A stretch of DNA of 6,252 bases from Prevotella sp. UBA4376 (lineage in GTDB: Bacteria > Bacteroidota > Bacteroidia > Bacteroidales > Bacteroidaceae), in contig DGRY01000004.1 in assembly GCA_002391185.1 (NCBI GenBank), forward strand, positions 1-6,252. The letters are read 5' to 3'. Every line of letters starts with the position of its first letter. Position 1 is the first letter of the stretch. Below are positions 1-5,475 of this stretch, piece by piece. The position numbers were made by a program, and so were the translations under genes. The notes under the pieces are model-generated. The model had not been told where the DNA came from, made no database searches, and saw nothing but the letters and a program-made list of their open reading frames with translations.

Positions 1-36
1 TTTAATTCGAAAAAGTTGTAGCTTTGTATTCTTGAA

Positions 37-486
37 TCACATGTTTTCTTTATGAAACTTGCATATGATTTCGTCAAGTCCAGGAATGAGATTTTTGATT
101 TTTTCAAGATCAACACCACAATTCTGCATATTCTCAAGCAGGCAGGATGGAATGTCTTTAGCTTGCTCTTTGAGTTCTTTCCCTTTTTTTGTTAGAGAAA
201 TAAGCTTTTGACGATTGTTGGCAGGACCATTGGTGCGAATAATCAGTCCCTCTTTTTCCATTCTCTGAAGTAGAGGAGTAACAGTGTTGCTTTCAAGCAT
301 AAGTAGCTCCTGAATATCGGTTTTAAGCATATTGTCCTTTTCCCACAGAATCATCAATACGAGATATTGTGGATAAGTAATGCCAAGCTTGTCAAGAAAA
401 GGTCTGTAACCTTGTGTAATCAGGCGACTTGCCGTGTATAGACGGAAGCACACCTGATTTTCAAGTTTTAATTGTTCGTATGTCAT
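37..486 (-). CDS. ohrR: MarR-family organic-hydroperoxide sensor repressor (OhrR-like)
   Basis: 149-residue DNA-binding repressor, a usual length for MarR/OhrR proteins. The N-terminus (KLENQVCFRLYTASR, residues 7-21) matches the OhrR signature around the peroxide-sensing cysteine; here it is Cys13. Tyr17, Tyr27 and Tyr38 sit where Bacillus subtilis OhrR has Tyr19, Tyr29 and Tyr40, which contact the sensing cysteine. The winged helix follows, with the recognition helix near residues 66-80 (SNTVTPLLQRMEKEG) and the wing near 82-97. Extra cysteines at 115, 123 and 142 leave open a two-cysteine (Xanthomonas-like) mechanism. In the family, oxidation of the cysteine by organic hydroperoxides releases the repressor from DNA. 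It is the second gene after gpx, with 10 bases between them and no promoter visible, so it should be co-transcribed and probably represses its own operon. There is no Shine-Dalgarno sequence. The OhrR assignment is strong by motif; the target genes are inferred. Confidence 0.9.
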   Translation of the reverse strand: MTYEQLKLENQVCFRLYTASRLITQGYRPFLDKLGITYPQYLVLMILWEKDNMLKTDIQELLMLESNTVTPLLQRMEKEGLIIRTNGPANNRQKLISLTKKGKELKEQAKDIPSCLLENMQNCGVDLEKIKNLIPGLDEIICKFHKENM

Positions 487-496
487 CTTATGTTTT

Positions 497-985
497 TTAC
501 TTTATAGAATCAAGCATCTGCTCAATGTCTTTCTCCATCTTCTCAGGTTTAGTGATGGGGCTATAGCGTTTTACCTTGCTTCCATCAGGAGATATAAGGA
601 ATTTTGTGAAGTTCCATTTTATTCTACTTCCGAGGAAACCTCTTGTTTTGCTCTTCAGAAATTTGAATATGGGATCAGCTTCCTCACCATTCACATGAAC
701 TTTCTTCATAATCTGGAAAGTAACTCCATAGTTGAGCTGACAGAATTCTTCTGCTTTGCTGCCGTCAGAAAGTTCTTGATTGGCGAAATCGCCAGAAGGG
801 AATCCTATGACAACCAGTCCGCGATCCTTGTATTTCTGGTTCAATTCTTCCAGTCCCTGAAATTGTGGAGTGAATCCACATTTGCTTGCAGTGTTTACAA
901 TGAGTAAAACTTTACCTTGAAATTGTGAAAAATCAAGTTCCTTATTTTTGCTCGTGAGAGCCTTGAAGTTAAAAATTGTATCCAT
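497..985 (-). CDS. gpx: Glutathione peroxidase family protein, probably thioredoxin-dependent hydroperoxidase
   Basis: 162-residue thioredoxin-fold peroxidase, the usual length for bacterial cytoplasmic Gpx, with no signal peptide. The peroxidatic cysteine is Cys36 in NTASKCGFTPQ. The rest of the catalytic tetrad is Gln70 (FANQE) and Trp124-Asn125 (KWNFTKFLI). Cys82 (FCQLNYGVTF) lies 46 residues after Cys36, where two-cysteine Gpx proteins of plants and insects keep the resolving cysteine; those are reduced by thioredoxin, not glutathione. The common FPCNQF motif reads FPSGDF here, so the third conserved cysteine is Ser64. The enzyme reduces hydrogen peroxide and organic or lipid hydroperoxides to water or alcohols. 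It is first in the operon with the OhrR-like gene, which suggests peroxide induction. The start at 985 puts the leader at about 40 bases after a TATCTTTG promoter element. The fold assignment is certain; thioredoxin as reductant is inferred. Confidence 0.95.
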   Translation of the reverse strand: MDTIFNFKALTSKNKELDFSQFQGKVLLIVNTASKCGFTPQFQGLEELNQKYKDRGLVVIGFPSGDFANQELSDGSKAEEFCQLNYGVTFQIMKKVHVNGEEADPIFKFLKSKTRGFLGSRIKWNFTKFLISPDGSKVKRYSPITKPEKMEKDIEQMLDSIK

Positions 986-1032
986 ATCTTTTGTGTTTAT
1001 GTTGTTGTTATGTTCTCTGTTTATTTCTGATG

Positions 1033-1040
1033 CAAAGATA
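1033..1040 (-). promoter_or_regulatory. Promoter -7 element of gpx-ohrR operon
   Basis: On the minus strand 1040-1033 reads TATCTTTG, an exact match to the Bacteroidota -7 consensus TAnnTTTG. Transcription would start near 1026, giving a leader of about 40 bases before gpx. No TTG/TTTG -33 element is found 19-21 bases upstream; a palindrome occupies that place. A weak -33 overlapped by an operator is typical of a regulated promoter (inference). Confidence 0.7.
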
Positions 1041-1056
1041 TGGAATATAATTAATA

Positions 1057-1068
1057 ATCGTGCACGAC
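1057..1068. promoter_or_regulatory. Candidate operator palindrome at the -33 position of the gpx promoter
   Basis: The core TCGTGCACGA (1058-1067) is a perfect 10-bp palindrome; the flanks (AATAA on the left, ACTAAT-like on the right) continue the dyad partly. Its centre is about 22 bases upstream of the -7 element, so a bound dimer would block RNA polymerase. The obvious candidate is the OhrR-like protein encoded in the same operon. It does not resemble the AT-rich B. subtilis OhrR operator, so binding is inference from position and symmetry. Confidence 0.45.
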
Positions 1069-1136
1069 TAATGCGTGTTTTTAAGTTGAATTAAGGCTTT
1101 TGGATGTGCATTTGCATTTTTTAATAGAAATGTATG

Positions 1137-1148
1137 GTCGTGTGCGAT
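1137..1148. repeat. Diverged second copy of the gpx palindrome
   Basis: GTCGTGTGCGAT here compares with ATCGTGCACGAC at 1057-1068. The cores TCGTGTGCGA and TCGTGCACGA differ at two of ten bases. The centres are 80 bp apart, about 7.6 helical turns, so they are not neatly on the same face. It lies 7 bases after the end of the HAD gene. It could be an auxiliary operator for looping, or chance. The gap between the HAD gene and gpx shows no convincing intrinsic terminator. Confidence 0.3.
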
Positions 1149-1154
1149 TTTATA

Positions 1155-1961
1155 TTATTCTATAATACCAAAATGTCGGAGTGCATTTGCTATTCCATCT
1201 TCATCAACAGATGATGTTACATAATCGGCTATGGCTTTTAGTTCTGGTATAGCGTTGCCCATGGCAACTCCAATGCCACAGTCCTTAATCATTGTAGTGT
1301 CGTTTCCTCCGTCACCAAATCCAATGCAGTTTGACATATCAAATCCTTCGTGTTGCGCAAGTGCAAGAATGCCTTTTCCTTTATCAGCCTTTTCTGCTGT
1401 GATGTCTGTAAATTTTGGATGCCATCTTCCTGAAACGCAATGTTTAAGTTGTGGCATGAGTTTATCTTCTGTTTCTTTATCAATAAATGGTGAAAACTGA
1501 AGTATATCACCTTTAAGCACCTGTTCTACAGGAATTAGAATGTTTGTCATGGGCACAGCCAATGATTCAACAAAAATTTCGTTAGCAATTGGTTTTTCGT
1601 TGAAAATGCCTATTCCATCAACACCCACCACAATAGAGCAGTAGTCTTTCAGCTTCGCATCTTTAAGAAGGATTTCTACTTCGTTGTGTGGAATAGCATT
1701 TATGGAAATGGTTTTATCGCCTATAAAGCAGCGTGCCCCATTTGTGGTTACGTATCCATCAATAAGATGTTCTATCTGTCCGAGGTTCATTATAAACTGG
1801 ATAGGGCGTCCTGTTGAAATGTAAATTTTTGAACCGTTGCGTTTCGCTTCTGTTAGCGCCAGAACGGTTGATTCTGGAATGCGATGAGTTTTGAAACTCA
1901 CCAATGTTCCGTCAATGTCAAAAAATAATGCCTTTTGGGTGTGATTTGTATTTCTTATCAT
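1155..1961 (-). CDS. Cof-type HAD-superfamily phosphatase (subfamily IIB)
   Basis: 268-residue cytoplasmic phosphohydrolase of the usual Cof/HAD-IIB size. All HAD motifs are present. Motif I is FFDIDGTLV, with nucleophile Asp15 and acid/base Asp17. Motif II is ISTGRP, with Ser49/Thr50. Motif III is the lysine in ADKGKG (Lys194). Motif IV is GFGDGGND, with Asp217 and Asp221 binding magnesium. The IIB cap lies between motifs II and III (roughly residues 85-185) and sets substrate choice. Known relatives hydrolyse sugar phosphates, pyridoxal phosphate, flavin precursors or nucleotides, often promiscuously, so the substrate cannot be named from sequence. It has its own promoter at 1988-2019 with a leader of about 20 bases. 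The start at 1961 fits that promoter and leaves a short polar N-terminus before the first beta strand. It is transcribed toward gpx, but gpx has its own promoter. Family assignment is firm; the role is unknown. Confidence 0.95.
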   Translation of the reverse strand: MIRNTNHTQKALFFDIDGTLVSFKTHRIPESTVLALTEAKRNGSKIYISTGRPIQFIMNLGQIEHLIDGYVTTNGARCFIGDKTISINAIPHNEVEILLKDAKLKDYCSIVVGVDGIGIFNEKPIANEIFVESLAVPMTNILIPVEQVLKGDILQFSPFIDKETEDKLMPQLKHCVSGRWHPKFTDITAEKADKGKGILALAQHEGFDMSNCIGFGDGGNDTTMIKDCGIGVAMGNAIPELKAIADYVTSSVDEDGIANALRHFGIIE

Positions 1962-1987
1962 AATTTATCCATCTCTTTTTACCTTCG

Positions 1988-2019
1988 CAAAGATAAGTAT
2001 TATTAGTTTATTAGCCAAG
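1988..2019 (-). promoter_or_regulatory. Promoter of the HAD phosphatase gene
   Basis: On the minus strand the -7 element TATCTTTG lies at 1995-1988 and a -33-like CTTG at 2019-2016, with a 20-base spacer. This fits the Bacteroidota consensus TTTG-N19-21-TAnnTTTG. The predicted start is near 1981, about 20 bases before the ATG. It is divergent from the protease promoter, with the two -7 elements about 74 bases apart. Confidence 0.7.
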
Positions 2020-2045
2020 TGTAGGTGAAAAAAAGGGCAAAAAGT

Positions 2046-2076
2046 TTTGAACTTATCGTTGCATTATATATCTTTG
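2046..2076 (+). promoter_or_regulatory. Promoter of the secreted subtilase gene
   Basis: TTTG at 2046-2049 and TATCTTTG at 2069-2076 are separated by 19 bases: a full match to the Bacteroidota consensus. Transcription should start near 2083, leaving a leader of about 85 bases. That is longer than at the other genes here, so there is room for regulation in the leader. Confidence 0.75.
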
Positions 2077-2102
2077 CGATATAGCACACAAAATATATCG
2101 CA
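2075..2102. repeat. 9-bp perfect inverted repeat spanning the subtilase transcription start
   Basis: The left arm TGCGATATA (2075-2083) and right arm TATATCGCA (2094-2102) are perfectly complementary around a 10-base spacer. The left arm begins in the last bases of the -7 element, and the predicted start is at its end, so the RNA would carry only the right arm. The repeat is therefore better read as a DNA operator than as an RNA hairpin. A further TATCG at 2054-2058 sits in the promoter spacer. No regulator gene is adjacent. Confidence 0.4.
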
Positions 2103-2155
2103 TACATAGAAGTATATATAGAGAGTTAATTCGCATAAATTAAAAGGTTCTATCT

Positions 2156-2169
2156 GAGTTATGAGTTAT
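2156..2169 (+). repeat. Tandem 7-bp duplication across the subtilase start
   Basis: GAGTTAT occurs twice head to tail (2156-2162, 2163-2169), followed by GAGG. It creates two ATGs seven bases apart and in different frames: 2161 opens a 27-codon frame ending at 2244, and 2168 opens the protease. The second is chosen because only it encodes the signal peptide and protease. There is no Shine-Dalgarno sequence at a useful distance from either. Confidence 0.6.
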
Positions 2170-4414
2170 GAGGAAATTATGGTCTTTATTAGTGGCCGTA
2201 TTTTCAGCCACTCTGTTATTTGCACAAATAGATGCTCGGCATAAACTGTCGCTGGCAACGCAAATGTTTGTAAAGGAATGCTGTTCTAAACCAGTTGTTA
2301 GAAGAATAGCGTCGGCAAAAAGGTGTGAAAACAATGCAGAACATATAAGTAGTATTTATTCAGCTCCTGATACATTGAATGGTAAGCTATATCTTTCTGC
2401 TTTTCTTCATCTTAAAGATGTTGATGATATGTCTTTGTTACGTGCGAAAGGAGTAATTATTCAATGTGAATTCAATGATGGTCTTGTAACGGCTCTCATA
2501 CCGGTTGATTCTGTTATGGCAGTTGCTTCGCTTGCTCATGTGAGTAGAATTAATGCAGCAACTCCAATGCGCACATCTACCAACAGAGCGCAAATGGTTA
2601 CTTATACTCATGATGTGCTCACTCGTTCGGCTTTGGCTTTGCAAACTGGTGTTTCCACAGTTTATGATGGAAGAGGAGTGTTGCTTGGAATTATTGATAC
2701 TGGTATTGATTTTCAACATATAGCCTTTAAGGACAAGAACGGGAATAGCCGTATAAAGAGAGCTTATGTATATAATGGTTCTTCAGATATGGAATATGAC
2801 ACAATTACCGCCACAGCTCCTACTACCGATAGTTCTATCGAGGATCATGGTACACATACATCTTCAACGGCAGGCGGTTCAAGTGTTATAATAGACGGCA
2901 AGTTGGTAACAGTAACCGATAATCATTCTGCTGCCAGCTATGGCGGTATGGCGCCAGCTGCTGATCTTTATCTTGCAGGCATAAAAGGTTTGAAAAATAC
3001 ATATATAGCAAATGCCTTTCAAAAAATGTGCGAATATGCTGACGCCCATAATCAGCCTATTGTGGTGAGCAATAGCTGGGGTAGTCAGGAAGGGTTTCAT
3101 GATGGCACGGGTGATATGGCTCGTGTTATCAATCAGTATTTTGGAGATGATCACCCCAATCATATCTGTCTTTTTGCTGCTGCTAATGAAGCAGGCAAGG
3201 AAACTTATCGGTATGCTGGCGGATATTATCTGCAAGGGAAAACTTCAAAGGAAAAGCCCTTGGGAACAGTTATCATGTCAACAAGTGATAAGAGTGGGGG
3301 AGTATATAATAATGTGATTGCAAACATATGTACAATTGAGAAATTTGATGCAGGTGATTTGGTGTGCAAGGTTTACGTTCTCGATGTTTATACAGGCGAG
3401 GTTCTTGCAATGGGACAAATGCAACTTGGTAATTCTGTGGGGGCAAGCATAACGGGACTCTCTGATTTTTTTAGTGGTTCGCTAAAAGTTTACAAGAATA
3501 CAAGCGATACTGGCAAAGGTCAGCTGCTTCTTGAAGCATCAAATTTCAGATCAAGGTCAGTAAGCGGTCGTAAGAGTAATTATATTCTTGCTATTCAAGT
3601 GTATCCTTATGAAGGCGAGTGCAGTGTTAATATTTGGGGTGGCGATGGAGCATTCTTCACAAATGCTCCTTTCACTAAAGGCTATGTATGGACCAAGGGT
3701 AATGATGATTCTTCGGTTAGTGATGAGGCAACCATTGAGAATGTTATTGCTGTAGGCGCTTATGTTTCAAGCAAGATAGTTACTGACTACAAGGGAGTTT
3801 CTCATATCTATGATTATGCTCGAAATGATATAGCTCCTTTCTCAAGTTATCAAGTTGAGGGCTGTGGTGCTTCTGGTAAACAGCTACCATGGATATGTGG
3901 TCCTGGAGCAACAATTACAGCAGCTGTGAATTCATATCATGTTGTGAATGGTTATGTTGATGATTATAATGAGAATTATTCTCTTTATCGTGTTAACGAC
4001 AATAAGACTAATCCTTATGGCAACATGAATGGCACATCAATGGCTACTCCTATTGTTGCAGGCATTGTAGCCCTTTGGCTGCAGGCTTCTATGGACGAGA
4101 GTGCTGTTATGAAGAATCTCACAGTGTCTAAGGTGAAAGAAATCATGATGGCAACAGCTATAAAAGATGATTATGTAACAACAGGAATTAATGCCAGTCA
4201 TTTTGGCAATGGAAAGATAAATGCGCTGGCAGGTATAAATGCTATATTGGGCAATAGCAATTCAGCACTTACAAGCAATATTTCTCAGGTATCATCTGAA
4301 GACAAAAATAATGCCAACCTAAACTGCGGAATATATAATCTTCAGGGGCAGAAGGTTGGCAAAATGAGTGGGCACGGCATTTTCATCGTTAACGGACGAA
4401 AGATAGTTAAATAA
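2168..4414 (+). CDS. Secreted subtilisin-like serine protease (S8 family) with insert domain and C-terminal sorting-like tail
   Basis: 748-residue exported endopeptidase. Residues 1-19 form a classical signal peptide (basic RK, hydrophobic LLVAVFSATLLFA, likely cut before Gln20), so it goes to the periplasm or beyond. Residues about 70-135 look like an inhibitory propeptide. The catalytic domain starts near 145: Asp177 (GIIDTGID), His227 (EDHGTHTSS), oxyanion-hole Asn340 (AAANEAG) and Ser624 (MNGTSMATPIVAG) form a complete active site. Asn340 to Ser624 spans 284 residues, against 66 in subtilisin BPN'. Roughly residues 365-510 are a beta-rich insert, reminiscent of the jelly-roll insert of Clostridium Csp subtilases (comparison is inference). 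After the core ends (INALAGINAILG, about 684-695), a polar linker leads to a final strand pair at 721-748 (IYNLQGQKV ... GIFIVNGRKIVK), like C-terminal tails of Bacteroidota exported proteins and possibly a type IX secretion signal. Substrate is unknown. It has its own promoter. Confidence 0.95.
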   Translation: MRKLWSLLVAVFSATLLFAQIDARHKLSLATQMFVKECCSKPVVRRIASAKRCENNAEHISSIYSAPDTLNGKLYLSAFLHLKDVDDMSLLRAKGVIIQCEFNDGLVTALIPVDSVMAVASLAHVSRINAATPMRTSTNRAQMVTYTHDVLTRSALALQTGVSTVYDGRGVLLGIIDTGIDFQHIAFKDKNGNSRIKRAYVYNGSSDMEYDTITATAPTTDSSIEDHGTHTSSTAGGSSVIIDGKLVTVTDNHSAASYGGMAPAADLYLAGIKGLKNTYIANAFQKMCEYADAHNQPIVVSNSWGSQEGFHDGTGDMARVINQYFGDDHPNHICLFAAANEAGKETYRYAGGYYLQGKTSKEKPLGTVIMSTSDKSGGVYNNVIANICTIEKFDAGDLVCKVYVLDVYTGEVLAMGQMQLGNSVGASITGLSDFFSGSLKVYKNTSDTGKGQLLLEASNFRSRSVSGRKSNYILAIQVYPYEGECSVNIWGGDGAFFTNAPFTKGYVWTKGNDDSSVSDEATIENVIAVGAYVSSKIVTDYKGVSHIYDYARNDIAPFSSYQVEGCGASGKQLPWICGPGATITAAVNSYHVVNGYVDDYNENYSLYRVNDNKTNPYGNMNGTSMATPIVAGIVALWLQASMDESAVMKNLTVSKVKEIMMATAIKDDYVTTGINASHFGNGKINALAGINAILGNSNSALTSNISQVSSEDKNNANLNCGIYNLQGQKVGKMSGHGIFIVNGRKIVK

Positions 4415-4415
4415 A

Positions 4416-4943
4416 TTATATCTTTGTCATTTTGTAGCCAAGATGATAAAGTTCTATAGCCATTCCCATTAAATACATCTGGTGAATGCAATCTACAAAG
4501 AGAAGGAAAGCGTCTTTTGTTCCCGGTTCAACATTCTCGTGTCGTAGAATGTTGTAAACTCTTGCGGCGCAATCGCCCACCAGTTCCTGCAGTTTTTTTC
4601 GTTCTTCTTCGTTCAACAGTAGCACCTCTTCTCGGATGAAGTCGTCCATGTTGTCAAACCCACGTTTGTCACGTAGGTATGTATATAGGTTTTCCACTTT
4701 AGAATATACATCCCATTCTGTGTCCCAATATTTTGCAAGTGCCATACCCACGTAGAATATCCAGCCTAAGGCAACAGTGGGGTATGAATTGAATTCTCGT
4801 GCGCCATCAGGCAGATAAGCGTTGCCTATCTTCTCCCACAAGTCTTCAATGTCGGGACATTCAGGCATACGTTCGTCAATCTTGCCTTTTGCAAGAAAAT
4901 ACTCATGAAGATCTTTATTTAATTTTATTTCAAATGTTTCCAT
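4416..4943 (-). CDS. Conserved-looking hypothetical protein, mostly helical, coupled to FKBP
   Basis: 175 residues; I do not recognise the family. It has no signal peptide, and the segment YPTVALGWIFYVGMALAKYW (residues 54-73) is hydrophobic but probably a buried helix, as charged or aromatic polar residues surround it and no other strong membrane segment is present. The middle is rich in charged helix (residues 95-135, EEVLLLNEEERKKLQELVG). The C-terminal helix (143-170) is again amphipathic with Met, Leu and Tyr. Cysteines are at 29, 125 and 152. Composition is strongly helical throughout, with no nucleotide-binding or metal-site motif visible. Its ATG overlaps the stop of the upstream FKBP gene as TAATG, so translation should be coupled and the two proteins are probably needed together. 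Length, codon use and the overlap make it a genuine gene. A role in folding or as an FKBP partner is only a guess from position. Confidence 0.85.
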   Translation of the reverse strand: METFEIKLNKDLHEYFLAKGKIDERMPECPDIEDLWEKIGNAYLPDGAREFNSYPTVALGWIFYVGMALAKYWDTEWDVYSKVENLYTYLRDKRGFDNMDDFIREEVLLLNEEERKKLQELVGDCAARVYNILRHENVEPGTKDAFLLFVDCIHQMYLMGMAIELYHLGYKMTKI

Positions 4944-5341
4944 TATGCAATTCCTAAAAGTTCGATGTCAAAGATAAGAGTAGAGCCACCTGGGATTCCT
5001 GGTTGTGAGAATTTTCCGTATCCCATGTCTGCAGGAATATATATTTCCCAGTGGTCGCCCACGTGCATTTGCTGTATAGCTATAATCCAACCATCAATAA
5101 GGTCGCTCAAACGCATAGCCAATGGTGTTCCGCCTCTGCTTGAGTCGAATTTCTTTCCATTAATAGTCCATCCTGTGTAGTGGGCTGTTATGATGCTACG
5201 ACGAGTTGGCTGAGAACCGTTACTGTTGCCCTTCTTAATGACCTTATAATATATACCTTTTGGTAATGCCATCACGCCTTCTTCCAGAGCTTTGTCCTTG
5301 AGCCATTGCAAATTTTTCTCTACGTATTCTTTCTTTGCCAT
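4943..5341 (-). CDS. Cytoplasmic FKBP-type peptidyl-prolyl cis-trans isomerase
   Basis: 132 residues: a short charged helical N-terminal segment (about 1-25) followed by one complete FKBP domain. Recognisable active-site residues are Tyr55 (HYTGWTINGKKFDSS), Phe65, Asp66, Trp85 at the pocket floor (LIDGWIIAIQQM), Tyr108 (ADMGYGKF) and Phe124 (STLIFDIELL). These correspond to Tyr26, Phe36, Asp37, Trp59, Tyr82 and Phe99 of human FKBP12; Phe46 appears to be Met76. The tract GIPGGSTLIFDIELL is a typical FKBP C-terminus. It has no signal peptide or lipobox, unlike the periplasmic FkpA/Mip-type proteins common in this phylum, so it should act in the cytoplasm catalysing proline isomerisation during folding. 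It is the first gene of a two-gene operon; its TAA overlaps the next gene's ATG. Its start fits a promoter about 25 bases upstream. Confidence 0.95.
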   Translation of the reverse strand: MAKKEYVEKNLQWLKDKALEEGVMALPKGIYYKVIKKGNSNGSQPTRRSIITAHYTGWTINGKKFDSSRGGTPLAMRLSDLIDGWIIAIQQMHVGDHWEIYIPADMGYGKFSQPGIPGGSTLIFDIELLGIA

Positions 5342-5363
5342 AATGTTTGTTTTATTTCTTGTG

Positions 5364-5371
5364 CAAATGTA
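5364..5371 (-). promoter_or_regulatory. Promoter -7 element of the FKBP operon
   Basis: On the minus strand 5371-5364 reads TACATTTG, matching TAnnTTTG. The start would be near 5357, leaving a leader of about 16 bases. No clear -33 TTTG is present at 19-21 bases; a short palindrome at 5386-5398 covers that place. Confidence 0.6.
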
Positions 5372-5385
5372 CCTAAAAAAGTTGA

Positions 5386-5398
5386 AACATAATATGTT
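5386..5398. repeat. Short palindrome between the divergent FKBP and phosphoesterase promoters
   Basis: AACATA and TATGTT flank a single central A (5392). The centre is about 21 bases upstream of the FKBP -7 element, where the -33 should be, and about 44 bases before the phosphoesterase -7. Six-base arms in AT-rich DNA occur by chance about once or twice in a window this size, so the position is the only reason to note it. Confidence 0.3.
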
Positions 5399-5410
5399 GC
5401 ATCACATGAA

Positions 5411-5443
5411 TGTGCTATTCTTCAAAAGAAAATAGTATTTTTG
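5411..5443 (+). promoter_or_regulatory. Promoter of the metallophosphoesterase gene
   Basis: TATTTTTG at 5436-5443 matches TAnnTTTG; a poor -33 candidate, TGTG, lies at 5411-5414 with a 21-base spacer. The predicted start near 5450 is 26 bases before the ATG at 5476. This element falls after the upstream in-frame ATG at 5410, which argues against that ATG as the gene's start. Confidence 0.6.
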
Positions 5444-5475
5444 CAGCATTAGAAATAGTTGTTTCAACGTATAGA

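Noticed and set aside
19..26. TAGCTTTG on the plus strand, a possible -7 element
   Set aside because: It would point into the antisense of ohrR, no gene follows on that strand, and any -33 lies outside the window.
1..36. Terminator after ohrR
   Set aside because: The 36 bases show no stem-loop followed by a T-run on the minus strand; termination probably lies beyond the window.
487..496. Separate promoter or ribosome site for ohrR
   Set aside because: The 10-base gap contains neither a -7 element nor a Shine-Dalgarno sequence, consistent with co-transcription with gpx.
695..907. 70-codon open frame on the plus strand opposite gpx
   Set aside because: It is antisense to a well-supported peroxidase gene, has no promoter and shows no recognisable protein features.
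1107..1118. Direct repeat TGCATT-TGCATT in the gap between the HAD gene and gpx
   Set aside because: It is short and low in complexity, with no symmetry or clear relation to the promoter; chance is sufficient.
2879..3235. 118-codon open frame on the minus strand inside the protease gene
   Set aside because: It is a shadow of the protease coding frame; the subtilase motifs on the plus strand are complete and uninterrupted.
4419..4426. TATCTTTG on the plus strand right after the protease stop
   Set aside because: A perfect -7 match, but it is the coding sequence for the last residues of the minus-strand hypothetical gene, has no -33, and no plus-strand gene follows until 5476.
4969..4976. TATCTTTG on the minus strand near the end of the FKBP gene, a possible internal promoter for the 175-residue gene
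   Set aside because: No TTG-like -33 is found at 19-21 bases, it is explained by codons of a conserved FKBP segment, and the TAATG overlap already explains expression. RNA 5'-end mapping would settle it.
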